A stretch of 64,000 nt of DNA from Mycoplasma sp. (GCA_024244685.1 JAAEOJ010000137.1:1-64000), one strand, 5' to 3'. Shown: positions 1 to 7,698, counted from the first letter of the stretch. Notes: a model not told the origin generated them from the letters alone. Numbers and translations are program-made.

Positions 1-718
1 CCTTAGTAAGTAAGTCGGCCTCTATAGAGCCTTTAACCTCTTTGCCTTTGGTTAATGTGGTGTAATTGCCGGCCTTATCTATCTTGATAGTTGCCAGCGC
101 TCCCACTCTTAGACCAGTAGAGGCCAAAAACTCTATAATTATAGGCATTAGAGTATTAAGTTTAGACTTTTTACTAGTCTGGTAGTGCTCAATGATGGAA
201 TTATAATCAGTTTCACTCATTAACCCTTTGTCTTTAGCTCTTTTGTTGTGTAACTTATCAATCATACCCTTAAAATAGTTGTTCTGGATATCGCCGACAA
301 AGATAAGGTAGGTATAGAAGGAAGAAACACCCCTAATATAAGTAGTGATGGTTGGCTCTGTTCTTTTACCTGTCTTGAGGTAGCTTTTAAATCTTAAAGC
401 AATATCTCCATTTAAATCTAATATATGGTAGCTGTTGAGTGCTAAGAAATCCATATAAATATCAAGTATTCTTTTATAGTTGTCTTTGGTCTTTTTAGTT
501 ATATTCTTATCATTAAGGAAGTGGTTTATTTTTGATTGAGTATTGAAGGCTCTTTTTTGTTCTCTTTGGTTAACTTCCTGAGAAAGTTGGGTGACCTTCC
601 AATATTCATATATTTTTTGTAATTGCTCTTTTGGAAGGCTTTCGAGTGTTGTTTCTCTAATATCGTTAATTTCGGGGCTATTTTCGTTAATCAGTAGATT
701 ATTGTCATTTATTGCCAT
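1..718 (-). CDS. int: Tyrosine recombinase (phage integrase), C-terminus cut by window edge
   Basis: Catalyses site-specific integration and excision of the phage. The open frame starts at the ATG at 718 and runs off the left edge (239 codons seen). Residues about 63-155 look like the SAM-like core-binding domain. The catalytic domain begins near residue 165 and contains the first catalytic arginine in TGLRVGAL (R204) and the beta-hairpin lysine region TKGKEVKG (about 224-230). The HxxR and Tyr motifs lie beyond the edge. The start overlaps the end of the upstream gene by 10 bases, suggesting translational coupling. The family call is firm; completeness cannot be judged. Confidence 0.93.
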   Translation of the reverse strand, partial: MAINDNNLLINENSPEINDIRETTLESLPKEQLQKIYEYWKVTQLSQEVNQREQKRAFNTQSKINHFLNDKNITKKTKDNYKRILDIYMDFLALNSYHILDLNGDIALRFKSYLKTGKRTEPTITTYIRGVSSFYTYLIFVGDIQNNYFKGMIDKLHNKRAKDKGLMSETDYNSIIEHYQTSKKSKLNTLMPIIIEFLASTGLRVGALATIKIDKAGNYTTLTKGKEVKGSIEADLLTK

Positions 719-960
719 TCTTTTATCTCTTTCATATAATGTTTATAGTTTTGTTTGCATGTCTTGTCGGACATATTTTTATAGGCTCTTTCGTTTGGTA
801 GGTCATTCACATTGATAGGTTTGATAGAGTCACTACGCAAAAACACACTATTTAATGAGTCGTAATGATAAAAGAAACTCCCTCCTTCAATCTCAACACC
901 CATACCAAGAATCATGTTGTTTATGGCAATCATTTTTCCATAGATTTTGTTTTTGTTCAC
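709..960 (-). CDS. Small hypothetical protein upstream of integrase
   Basis: 83 aa, starting at GTG (960) behind a good AAGGAG seven bases away. No recognised domain. Its stop overlaps the integrase start, so the two are probably co-translated; a directionality role (excisionase) is possible from position only, as no helix-turn-helix is obvious. Confidence 0.7.
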   Translation of the reverse strand: MNKNKIYGKMIAINNMILGMGVEIEGGSFFYHYDSLNSVFLRSDSIKPINVNDLPNERAYKNMSDKTCKQNYKHYMKEIKEWQ

Positions 961-994
961 TTGCTTTCTCCTTTATGTTTTATGTTCTCTAAAA

Positions 995-1006
995 CGGGAA
1001 TTCCCG
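995..1006. promoter_or_regulatory. 12-base perfect palindrome CGGGAATTCCCG
   Basis: A perfect palindrome in the gap between the 84-aa and 83-aa minus-strand genes. On the minus strand it is followed by TTTT, so it may be a weak terminator hairpin with an AATT loop, or a protein-binding site. Confidence 0.4.
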
Positions 1007-1022
1007 CTTCACTATGGTTTTA

Positions 1023-1277
1023 TCAATCAATTGGATAATCTTCACCTACAATATTTTCAGCATGAATCCAACGAGATTCTTCCCCTTTTTTAGAGATCAA
1101 ATATATCTCATCTCCATCACTATCAATTGCCCCTAAAAGAATATCATATCTGATTGGATTTTTTGATAGTTCCGGCATCTCTCTGTAAAAGCGTTCTCCT
1201 TTGATCATGTAAAGTTTTGATTGAGCAGGATGCATAATTTCCTCTAATTTATAGCCTGCTATTTTAAATTTACTCAT
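1023..1277 (-). CDS. Small hypothetical protein
   Basis: 84 aa from the ATG at 1277 (MSKFKIAG), chosen because AAAGGAG lies just upstream; a longer frame to 1304 lacks a ribosome site. Acidic, soluble, no recognised domain. It overlaps the end of the winged-helix gene upstream by four bases, so it belongs to that operon leading to integrase. Confidence 0.75.
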   Translation of the reverse strand: MSKFKIAGYKLEEIMHPAQSKLYMIKGERFYREMPELSKNPIRYDILLGAIDSDGDEIYLISKKGEESRWIHAENIVGEDYPID

Positions 1278-1999
1278 CTTTTCTCCTTTGTGCTCTTGAA
1301 ACAAGGTTTACATCCAAAAATAGAAAACGTATTACATTTATCACCTTTCCTATAAATACAGGTCAGCTTTAGATCGATACAAATTTCCTCTTTTTCTATC
1401 ATTTTTTCGTAAGCTTTGTTTTTCATTTTTGCTCCTTTATTTTCCGATAAAGCCCCAAGCTTCTCATGGATCTCTTTCGTGTTTTTTGAGGTTATGATTC
1501 TTTTGGTGTCTGTAGAATCTCTTGTTTTCTTGATTAGTTCATTTTTTGTTAAGCACTTAATGGCTTTTCTAATTGTGTTAGTAGAAAAGCCCAATGTGCT
1601 ACCTATTTCTTCATTAGTCATAAAAAAATATTTCTTTTTTCTTTCGTATTTTTTTATTAAGTCATATACAAGATTTGCGGTCATGGATATTTGTGGGTTT
1701 TTAATAATAAAAAAACATGGCTTTGAGTGTAAAACCCTAGATTTTTTTAACAAAGTCAACTCTCTCTTTTCGTTTATAGTGCTAGAAACATATCTTAATT
1801 TTTTAAGTCGTTGTACCGCTAAAGAAATTAAGTTTTTGTCAGATAAAAACAACCTATCCATAATTTGTGTGTTAGAGTAGGTATATATGCTGTTTTTAGG
1901 GTGTGATATTATGTCGCTTAACAATAGTTTTTCAATTATGTTAAGCTCTCTTATTTTAGCAACAGCATTTATGCAACAGACCTTTTCTTCAGTTTTCAT
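1274..1999 (-). CDS. Winged-helix (HTH_36-like) DNA-binding protein
   Basis: 241 aa from the ATG at 1999 behind AAAGGAG. The middle (about residues 100-165) reads as a winged helix of the kind found in replication initiators and phage regulators, with FMTNEEIGSTLGFSTNTIRK as helix-turn-helix. A second HTH-like stretch is near residues 45-75. The C-terminal tail carries four cysteines (CIYRKGDKC..GCKPC) that could bind metal. It is the first gene behind a 174-base structured leader and a sigma70 promoter, and heads the minus operon towards integrase. It could be the lysogeny regulator or a replication initiator. The gene at 52936 has the same leader and a related winged helix. Confidence 0.7.
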   Translation of the reverse strand: MKTEEKVCCINAVAKIRELNIIEKLLLSDIISHPKNSIYTYSNTQIMDRLFLSDKNLISLAVQRLKKLRYVSSTINEKRELTLLKKSRVLHSKPCFFIIKNPQISMTANLVYDLIKKYERKKKYFFMTNEEIGSTLGFSTNTIRKAIKCLTKNELIKKTRDSTDTKRIITSKNTKEIHEKLGALSENKGAKMKNKAYEKMIEKEEICIDLKLTCIYRKGDKCNTFSIFGCKPCFKSTKEKR

Positions 2000-2170
2000 T
2001 TCTTCTCCTTTGTTCTTAAAATAAAAAAAGAGCCTTACTCCTGCTGTCAATGTCGTCCCCTTTAATCAATGAAGTAATAAGATTGATCAAGGCATTGATA
2101 GCATGAATAAAACTCTTTGTGTAGTTTTTGTTTTTACTTCTATGTCTTGTATCCCGACGAAAGGATAAAT
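2000..2170 (-). ncRNA. Long structured 5' leader of the winged-helix gene (copy 1)
   Basis: Transcribed but apparently untranslated. Arms at 2093-2103 and 2042-2052 pair over 10 of 11 positions around an inner stem, followed by GCAG, GAGTAAGGCTC, a run of seven T and the ribosome site. The leader at 52745-52935 has the same order and spacing (hairpin end to ATG 43 versus 45 bases) although stem sequences differ, which suggests conserved structure. Confidence 0.6.
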
Positions 2171-2172
2171 AT

Positions 2173-2201
2173 ATAATACCATATAATGATTTACTTTTCA
2201 A
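2173..2201 (-). promoter_or_regulatory. Sigma70 promoter for winged-helix/integrase operon
   Basis: TTGAAA (2201-2196), 17-base spacer, TATTAT (2178-2173) on the minus strand. Its -35 overlaps the -35 of the opposing plus-strand promoter and the CTTTACTTTT-type motif. Confidence 0.75.
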
Positions 2202-2218
2202 GTGTTTTATGTTAAAAT
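2190..2218 (+). promoter_or_regulatory. Sigma70 promoter facing the 299-aa gene
   Basis: TTTACT (2190-2195), 17 bases, TAAAAT (2213-2218). It shares its -35 region back to back with the minus promoter, so one bound protein could affect both. Confidence 0.75.
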
Positions 2219-2247
2219 TAAATAAATTTTAAATATAAAGGAGAAAT

Positions 2248-3147
2248 ATGGAAGAAAAAATATATCGCTCATGGATAGTCACTGGCTCCCTTTGTTATAG
2301 CAAATCAAACGGGTTTTATATTGGATGTAGGGAAGTGGCAGACAAAGACTCTTTACTTAAACTTGAAAGAAAGGCTATAGAATTAGATACAGTCTATACA
2401 GAAATAAGGGAGAATGATTTTTTTGAGATTGATATCTACCACACCAAAGAGCAAAAGGAAAGCTCTATAGAGGAGTTAAAAAAGGCCGGATTAGACCGCA
2501 CTAAGTCGTGGGGAGATGCTTTTTGGAAAGAGAGATATTATATAGAAAATGCTAAATTTGAATTGTCTCATTGGGATAACCTAAAAGATTTAGGGCTAGA
2601 AGATGAATATCTTGTTGTATACAAAAATATTGAAACAGAGAAAATTTCTTTTGAATTAATAAGATTTCCTCCTCATAAAGAGATATCAAGAGAGGCAATT
2701 TTGTGTAAAATAAAAAGAAGGCTCCTGAACTCCCCAAAGATAAAGGTCATAGGAGTACAAAAACAACCTTGTGACAGTTGGATTTATGAAGATTTTTTTA
2801 AAGATATTAAGATAGTAGATTATTTTTTAAGAGAAGATTGCTTTGAAATAAACTACAAAGAAAAACTTGAAAATTTATTTGTCGGAGCAAAAGAATTTTT
2901 TGACGGAGATACTTTAAGCGAAGAAGGCTTAAAGGAAACATTCTTGTATATAGACTCTTTAAGTTCTGTAAACAAAGAAAACCTAAAAAGGACTTTGAGC
3001 AAGGAAGGCAAAGAAGAGGTTGAAAAATTACAAGAAGAACAAAAAGAGTTCACCAAAAAAGGGCAAACAGAGCAAGCATTGGTAGTTACTAAAAAAATAC
3101 AACAAAAGCAAAACAAAATGAGAGAAGTTTTAGAGAATCAAGAGTAA
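2248..3147 (+). CDS. Hypothetical protein, 299 aa, coiled-coil C-terminus
   Basis: Starts at ATG 2248 behind AAAGGAG, 29 bases downstream of its promoter, so it is the first gene of the rightward early transcript. No family recognised. The last 60 residues or so are Lys/Glu/Gln-rich and should form a coiled coil. It is followed after 23 bases by the Tad2-like gene, so an early host-takeover or counter-defence role is possible from context only. Confidence 0.8.
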   Translation: MEEKIYRSWIVTGSLCYSKSNGFYIGCREVADKDSLLKLERKAIELDTVYTEIRENDFFEIDIYHTKEQKESSIEELKKAGLDRTKSWGDAFWKERYYIENAKFELSHWDNLKDLGLEDEYLVVYKNIETEKISFELIRFPPHKEISREAILCKIKRRLLNSPKIKVIGVQKQPCDSWIYEDFFKDIKIVDYFLREDCFEINYKEKLENLFVGAKEFFDGDTLSEEGLKETFLYIDSLSSVNKENLKRTLSKEGKEEVEKLQEEQKEFTKKGQTEQALVVTKKIQQKQNKMREVLENQE

Positions 3148-3170
3148 ACTTAAAGATAAAGGAGAACTAA

Positions 3171-3476
3171 ATGGCACAATTTACAGGGAATGCAGGGAAC
3201 AGAGAAACTAAAAAGACTTTCGCAGGAGCATTACTAAGAGTCACAAAAGATAAAAAGAAAGTCAAAAGAGATTGTTGGGCTGAAGGTGTTTTTATCTATA
3301 TGCAAGAAGGCTCAATAATTAAGCCTGAGCAAGGAAGAAATGAATATATAAGAGAGTTAAAAGGCGATGTTACTATCCAACCTCACATAGATATGATGAT
3401 AGGTAGTGCAGTAAATATTGGTTGGACTCCCGATCAAGGTGATATGTTTGCTGAAGATTGGGAAGTGATTGATTAG
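3171..3476 (+). CDS. DUF2829 / Tad2-like anti-Thoeris protein
   Basis: 101 aa. The pattern FAGALLRVTKDKKKVKRDCW, then FIYMQEG, and the end QGDMFAEDWEVID matches the DUF2829 fold, whose members include Tad2, which sequesters the cyclic ADP-ribose signals of the Thoeris defence system. The N-terminal 15 residues are an extension of the usual start. It lies in the first rightward transcript, suited to early expression, and is followed by a strong terminator. The domain call is good; anti-Thoeris activity is inferred from the family. Confidence 0.8.
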   Translation: MAQFTGNAGNRETKKTFAGALLRVTKDKKKVKRDCWAEGVFIYMQEGSIIKPEQGRNEYIRELKGDVTIQPHIDMMIGSAVNIGWTPDQGDMFAEDWEVID

Positions 3477-3490
3477 AGTTAGACTTTAAT

Positions 3491-3520
3491 GGCTGCTTGT
3501 TTGCAGCCTTATTTTATTTA
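3491..3520 (+). terminator. Rho-independent terminator after the Tad2-like gene
   Basis: GGCTGC, six-base loop, GCAGCC (3491-3508) followed by TTATTTTATTT. It separates the plus transcript from the convergent minus genes. Confidence 0.85.
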
Positions 3521-3534
3521 AGTGGTATTTATTT

Positions 3535-4158
3535 TTAAAGATCTAATTCCTTAAGGAATTCTTGTCTTGCTTCAGTATTGCTAAATACAAATCTGCTACA
3601 AGGAGAATAAAAATCCCCCTCACATCTATCGAGACAGGGCGCACCCCTAAACAATCTCAAAGCACAATCTAAGCTGCTCACTTTCTTTTTATATGTTCTG
3701 CAAAAACCATCTTTTTTTAATTCACCATTAAGAGAATCTCTTTTTGCTTTGAATATTTTTTTTCTTTTATGTTTCTCTTTTTTCGTAGAAACCCTTACCC
3801 AATAAAGAGAAAAAGTAAACTTATTAAGACTACTGCTGAAGCCACGATGATAACTTAGTTCTAGTTTTGATTTGAATTGACATTCATAGAGATTGTTTCC
3901 TCTGTGTCTAAATATCACATCTATCCTTAATTTCTTGAACTCTTTTGAAACTTTACTTAACAATTTTTTGTTTTTGCAGATGAATAAAAAGACACTTATA
4001 TCTTCAAAAAAGAATATGTTATTTTCATCGAAACAGATGTAGCCAGACCCACTACCATGTCCACTACAGCAAAAATATGATTTTAACCCAACTTTATTTA
4101 AAATCCTTATTAGCCCTCGCATCTCTTTGTCTATTTCTTTGTAATTTATATTCATCAC
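3535..4158 (-). CDS. Hypothetical protein with CCSGHGSG motif
   Basis: 207 aa, starting ATG 4158 behind AAGGAGAGGGTG. The N-terminus (LIRILNKVGLKSYFCCSGHG) resembles small phage proteins with a conserved Cys-Ser-Gly-His turn. The middle is strongly basic and the end has four more cysteines. No function assigned. Last gene of a four-gene minus cluster running from 4976. Confidence 0.7.
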   Translation of the reverse strand: MMNINYKEIDKEMRGLIRILNKVGLKSYFCCSGHGSGSGYICFDENNIFFFEDISVFLFICKNKKLLSKVSKEFKKLRIDVIFRHRGNNLYECQFKSKLELSYHRGFSSSLNKFTFSLYWVRVSTKKEKHKRKKIFKAKRDSLNGELKKDGFCRTYKKKVSSLDCALRLFRGAPCLDRCEGDFYSPCSRFVFSNTEARQEFLKELDL

Positions 4159-4167
4159 CCTCTCCTT

Positions 4168-4290
4168 TTAGTTCAAATAGTACTCCACATAACAATGCAC
4201 ACAATATCCAATTTTGTTTACTCTTTCTTTATCTCCACAAATAACACAATTACTAGCAATCCAAAAATCATCTTCATTAACTTCTTTCAT
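4168..4290 (-). CDS. 40-aa zinc-ribbon peptide
   Basis: ATG at 4290, stop at 4168. Two CxxC pairs (CVICGDKERVNKIGYCVHCY) make a small zinc ribbon. Upstream AAAGGAG overlaps the stop of the previous gene, and the next gene starts nine bases after its stop, so it sits tightly in the operon. Confidence 0.65.
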   Translation of the reverse strand: MKEVNEDDFWIASNCVICGDKERVNKIGYCVHCYVEYYLN

Positions 4291-4296
4291 AATAAA

Positions 4297-4473
4297 TCAA
4301 TCTCCTTTGTTAAAGTGTTCTTCAAGAACCCTATTAAAAGAAGCAAAAGTCCTATTGAAATCAGGTGTTACAGTAGATTCATAAAGCTCTTTTATTTGTC
4401 TGCTATTCATTCTCCAAACATCATGACCTCTTAATGTTAAAAGGCTGCTCATTTCACTAATGCTTCTTTTCAT
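4297..4473 (-). CDS. 58-aa hypothetical protein
   Basis: ATG 4473 behind AAGGAGAAA, stop 4297. Helical, basic peptide (MKRSISEMSSLLTLRGHDVW at the start) with no recognised family. Lies between the 159-aa and the zinc-ribbon genes on the same strand. Confidence 0.6.
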   Translation of the reverse strand: MKRSISEMSSLLTLRGHDVWRMNSRQIKELYESTVTPDFNRTFASFNRVLEEHFNKGD

Positions 4474-4496
4474 GTTTTCTCCTTATTGTGTTGGAA

Positions 4497-4976
4497 CTAA
4501 TCCAGCTCAAGCCATTTTTCATATTCACTTTTGTCTCGCTTTTTTAATTCGCCTAATATAAAACCCCTCAATGCTCTTGTTGGCTCTAATTCAAAAAAGT
4601 CTGTTCTCGCCCTCTCAAGTATTCTTTCTGTCTGTTCCCACTCTTCCTGTAACTCTTTAGTATCAAGTCGTGAAAGTCTTTGTTTTAGTTCCAATATTTT
4701 TTTTATATATTTTTCTAGTTCACTTCTCATTTTTCCGACAATTAACATTTTTTCTTCATAACAATGTTCATATGCAATGTGATCATAAGAACAAAGGAAG
4801 TATTTGCTATTTTCTTTAGAATAATGACATTCTATATACTTGTCTCCACCTAAGCATGGCAGCTCACATAGGATGTCAGAAATGGTAAAGATATTTTCTT
4901 CCCACTCTCTCACTCTAAGATATTCTGTATTAAACTCAAGGTTTCCCTTTCTTTCAAAACTGTTTATCTCTTTCAT
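4497..4976 (-). CDS. Hypothetical protein with central coiled coil
   Basis: 159 aa from ATG 4976 behind TAAGGAG. It has six cysteines in the first 75 residues and a predicted coiled coil (about 80-130). First gene after a near-consensus promoter. Function unknown. Confidence 0.75.
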   Translation of the reverse strand: MKEINSFERKGNLEFNTEYLRVREWEENIFTISDILCELPCLGGDKYIECHYSKENSKYFLCSYDHIAYEHCYEEKMLIVGKMRSELEKYIKKILELKQRLSRLDTKELQEEWEQTERILERARTDFFELEPTRALRGFILGELKKRDKSEYEKWLELD

Positions 4977-4994
4977 CTTATCTCCTTAATGATA

Positions 4995-5023
4995 ATTATA
5001 CTTTACTTTTAATGCAAAGTCAA
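4995..5023 (-). promoter_or_regulatory. Sigma70 promoter with CTTTACTTTT operator-like motif
   Basis: TTGACT (5023-5018), 17 bases, TATAAT (5000-4995) on the minus strand. The spacer ends in AAAAGTAAAG directly before the -10, the reverse of the motif found in the -35 region of other promoters of this phage. Confidence 0.85.
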
Positions 5024-5083
5024 TAACTATTTTCTTTTAAGAAAAAATATGTTACAATGATAAAAAACATTAGGAGTTAAGTC

Positions 5084-5473
5084 TTGAAAAAATTATATTT
5101 TGTGTTTGGTTTATTATTCATTTTGGCATCTTGCAACCTTCAGCTTAAATGTCCCGACGAAAGACTAATTGGGATCTGGTCAAGTTATCACAATGGGGAT
5201 GGGTATAAATTCACTGAGTTTAGATATAGATTCAATCAAGATAACAACATTTGTGACTTGTATTTTAGAGAGAATAAGTATTTCACCTTTATCTCAATCG
5301 AAGAAAGCCCTATGCTTCACTATCAATGGAAAATAGAAGGTGACAAGATTTATTTTTTACATTGTGATAGTTCTGGATTTAAGGTAGGAAACAGCGATTG
5401 GGAAGAAAGTAGCTTTAAGTATATAGATGGAAGCACAATAGAGATAGGTGGACTTATCTATATAAAAGAATAA
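5084..5473 (+). CDS. Lipoprotein, 129 aa
   Basis: TTG start at 5084 behind AGGAG. The N-terminus is a lipoprotein signal peptide: MKKL, a hydrophobic core, then LFILASC with the lipidated cysteine at residue 17. The rest is a beta-rich domain of about 110 residues with 'IGIWSS' and repeated aromatic strands, resembling lipocalin-like cell-surface lipoproteins. It stands alone and opposite to its neighbours, typical of a moron gene expressed from the prophage, perhaps for superinfection exclusion or host surface change. That role is inferred from position and class. Confidence 0.75.
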   Translation: MKKLYFVFGLLFILASCNLQLKCPDERLIGIWSSYHNGDGYKFTEFRYRFNQDNNICDLYFRENKYFTFISIEESPMLHYQWKIEGDKIYFLHCDSSGFKVGNSDWEESSFKYIDGSTIEIGGLIYIKE

Positions 5474-5478
5474 ATAAA

Positions 5479-5570
5479 GGCCCTCTGACGCTTTTTTATA
5501 TTAAATAGCATAAACATACTAAAACAATATAAATCAAAGCGAGAAGGCCTGTTTTGTAGCTCTATTAAGG
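5479..5570 (-). repeat. Dispersed non-coding element, copy D
   Basis: Minus-strand copy of an element of about 100 bases also at 12991, 43801 and 53720. It shares CGCTTTGATTTAT and GTATGTTTATG blocks with copy A and ends in a GAGGG-like box. Its ends (AGGCC, CGCTTT, ATATT and complements) form a long imperfect hairpin that may also end the convergent lipoprotein and methyltransferase transcripts. Confidence 0.5.
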
Positions 5571-5578
5571 CGTTGTGA

Positions 5579-7285
5579 TTAAGTCAACAGCTTAATATTA
5601 TTTAAAGGTAGTTGAATGTTTCCTCTAAACATTTTCTTGACTTCTTCTAATGGGATATTGAGTTCTTCAGAGGCATCTTCAGGAGACTTAATCCAGCCTT
5701 TCAATCTTGCTGCCTCTACATTTAATTTCTGCATAAACTCTTGACTAAACTTCCAATGCATGCTTCCCTTTTGATAGAGCCTTAATTCTGCAAACAAGAC
5801 ACCATCCTTATCGAATATTTCATGTTTCTTTCTGGTTTTCCATTGTATTGTCTCAATCTCATTAGGTCCAACCTTAAATCCTAGATTAGAGGCCACAACA
5901 AGGACATCTAGTATCTCATAGTACCTCTCTTTGCTTATCCCATTTATCATTCTATATTCATAGTTCTCAATCATTCTACCTGCATTAACTATCACTCTAT
6001 AGTCAAGCCAATAGTGAGATTTATTTTTACTTGCTTTTTTGTACTCCCAATGATAATCTTTTTTTAGCTTGTCTATTTCTTCTTTTGAGGGCTTGAGATA
6101 TCTCCAATCATCATTTTTCCATCTCTTGTTTGACTTATATTCTTGCATAGATTCGATGTTTGTTAGAATATCATAAATCTCAAGTAGCTGATCATCAAAA
6201 TATTCATTGCAATGTTTTACTGTCCATATAATCACAGCATATATGTTAGATTCGGTAAAATCAATAGATGCCTGGTGATTTAGTTTGGTGAGGATATAGT
6301 CCCGATATTTTTTTGTTAATCTTTTTGTGATGCTTTCCAGCTTATCAAAAGCCATTTCCCAGAAAAGATTTTTTAGTCCTTTGATTTTCCCCTCTAAAGC
6401 TTCAGATAATCCCTCTAGATTTTGACCGAGCTCTTTAAGGATGTCAGGGTCTAATTCTCCTAGACTTTTGTAGTTTGAAAGAAAATTTTCTAGTTTCATG
6501 TTGTACATTTTAACAAGCTCTGTAATTATATTTTCTTTGTTTATGAGTTGACTTTCTAGCTCTTCTTTTCTTTTTCCTGCATCCTTAAAGTTCTTTTCAT
6601 TGTCTAAGTCTATTTTAAAATGATCCTTAAACCAAATTCCAAAGGCAGAACTTAGCCCTCTTCTTTTTAACATTTCAAATTTGATTAGGTGAACTTTTGC
6701 CCTTGCCTTTCTATCCTCTGATTCAAGAAAATCAAAGTTACCTAATATCTCATATTCTATTTCTCTTTTTTCTATTAGTTTTTGAATCTCTTTATTTTCT
6801 TCCCACCTTTGAGGGATAACCATATAGATGAGTTCGTTATTTGCCTCTCTCAAAATCTTCAATGTCCAATCAACAAATTGAGAATAAGGTGGATTAGAGA
6901 AAATAACATCGATATTTTTGTCAATTAGAGATTGTTCCATAAAATCAGTTCCGATAACAATAATGTTTTTATCCATATTATCAATCAGTGTTTTTGATTT
7001 TTCAATTGCATAATGTTTGTATGGGACGGACTCCAAATCCCATCTCGCACCACTCCCACCTGTAATTTTGTAATTCTCTCTTAGTTTCTTTAACTCCCTA
7101 AAAACCTTTCCGTCACCTGCTCCTATATCTAAGATGGAATCAAGTTCTTTTCTTCTGTATTTATACCTTTCGTTCTCTCTGATGCTTACCATGTCATTAA
7201 ACATGCAATTTATTATTTCTGAAGTAGTCGGGTACCACTCTAGATCTTCCCCTTTTTCCTTTAATTCTTGTAATAGTTTATTCAT
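5579..7285 (-). CDS. DNA (adenine) methyltransferase with DUF4942-like C-terminus
   Basis: 568 aa, ATG 7285 behind AAAGGAG. The N-terminal domain is a SAM-dependent methyltransferase: motif I ILDIGAGDGK (residues 51-60) and the amino-methyltransferase motif NPPY (131-134). A coiled-coil stretch (about 215-300) leads to a C-terminal domain rich in conserved Trp/Tyr that resembles DUF4942 of phage methyltransferases. It may modify phage DNA against host restriction. No restriction gene is next to it. It has its own promoter with the operator-like motif. Confidence 0.8.
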   Translation of the reverse strand: MNKLLQELKEKGEDLEWYPTTSEIINCMFNDMVSIRENERYKYRRKELDSILDIGAGDGKVFRELKKLRENYKITGGSGARWDLESVPYKHYAIEKSKTLIDNMDKNIIVIGTDFMEQSLIDKNIDVIFSNPPYSQFVDWTLKILREANNELIYMVIPQRWEENKEIQKLIEKREIEYEILGNFDFLESEDRKARAKVHLIKFEMLKRRGLSSAFGIWFKDHFKIDLDNEKNFKDAGKRKEELESQLINKENIITELVKMYNMKLENFLSNYKSLGELDPDILKELGQNLEGLSEALEGKIKGLKNLFWEMAFDKLESITKRLTKKYRDYILTKLNHQASIDFTESNIYAVIIWTVKHCNEYFDDQLLEIYDILTNIESMQEYKSNKRWKNDDWRYLKPSKEEIDKLKKDYHWEYKKASKNKSHYWLDYRVIVNAGRMIENYEYRMINGISKERYYEILDVLVVASNLGFKVGPNEIETIQWKTRKKHEIFDKDGVLFAELRLYQKGSMHWKFSQEFMQKLNVEAARLKGWIKSPEDASEELNIPLEEVKKMFRGNIQLPLNNIKLLT

Positions 7286-7312
7286 TTATTCTCCTTTATA
7301 TGTGTTTGTTGT

Positions 7313-7341
7313 ATTTTATCATAACTATATTTAAAAGTAAA
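7313..7341 (-). promoter_or_regulatory. Promoter of the methyltransferase gene
   Basis: TTTACT (7341-7336), 17 bases, TAAAAT (7318-7313). The CTTTACTTTTA motif covers the -35. Confidence 0.8.
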
Positions 7342-7359
7342 GTATTATTTTAACAAAAG

Positions 7360-7393
7360 AACAAAAAGGCCACTCAAAGCAAGTTGAATAGCC
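7360..7393 (-). terminator. Rho-independent terminator, minus strand
   Basis: Ten-pair stem GGCTATTCAA / TTGAGTGGCC (7393-7368) with a CTTGCT loop, followed by TTTTTGTT. It ends a very short transcript from the promoter at 7435-7463 before the methyltransferase promoter. Confidence 0.8.
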
Positions 7394-7428
7394 AATAATA
7401 CTTAATTTTTGTCATGACTTTAAATATT
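7360..7428 (-). ncRNA. Possible small RNA of about 65-70 bases
   Basis: Lies between a good promoter (-10 at 7440-7435) and a strong terminator on the same strand. It contains only a 13-codon frame without a ribosome site, so a small RNA is more likely than a peptide. It has no matched gene in the window that I could find. Confidence 0.45.
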
Positions 7429-7434
7429 GTTTTT

Positions 7435-7463
7435 AGTGTAAACTATTTTATTTATAGTGTCAA
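7435..7463 (-). promoter_or_regulatory. Sigma70 promoter of the small RNA
   Basis: TTGACA (7463-7458), 17 bases, TACACT (7440-7435). The -35 and spacer start TTGACACTATAAA are the same as in the promoter at 36945. It lacks the CTTTACTTTTA motif. Confidence 0.75.
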
Positions 7464-7486
7464 CAATAAAAACATGATAAAATAGG

Positions 7487-7515
7487 TTTACTTTTCAACA
7501 TGAATAATGTATACT
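7487..7515 (+). promoter_or_regulatory. Promoter of the replication/lysis operon
   Basis: TTTACT (7487-7492), 17 bases, TATACT (7510-7515), with the TTTACTTTT motif on the -35. Start of the plus-strand operon from 7546. Confidence 0.8.
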
Positions 7516-7545
7516 GTTTTAGTATTATAAATCACAGGGGGAAAA

Positions 7546-7698
7546 ATGAAAATTTACAGTAGGGAAAAATGGATTAAATTATATGAGGAGGGTGGAGTAA
7601 CAGCTATTGAAAATTACGAAAACGGGTCTGTCTCACGTCCCACAATCATTAAGAATCTCAAAAAAATGGGGATATACAAAGGAAGAAAAGAACAATAA
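7546..7698 (+). CDS. 50-aa helix-turn-helix-like peptide
   Basis: ATG 7546 behind an AGGGGGAAAA ribosome site. The pattern KWIKLYEEGGVTAIENYENG then VSRPTIIKNLKKMGIYKGRK reads as a small DNA-binding helix-turn-helix of the kind that senses repeated motifs in homing or replication genes. First gene of the operon that carries the helicase, so it may act as an early regulator. Too short for a sure family call. Confidence 0.6.
   Translation: MKIYSREKWIKLYEEGGVTAIENYENGSVSRPTIIKNLKKMGIYKGRKEQ

Noticed and set aside
2016..2201. 61-codon minus-strand frame before the winged-helix gene
   Set aside because: Its start lies upstream of the predicted RNA start and it covers the structured leader; no ribosome site.
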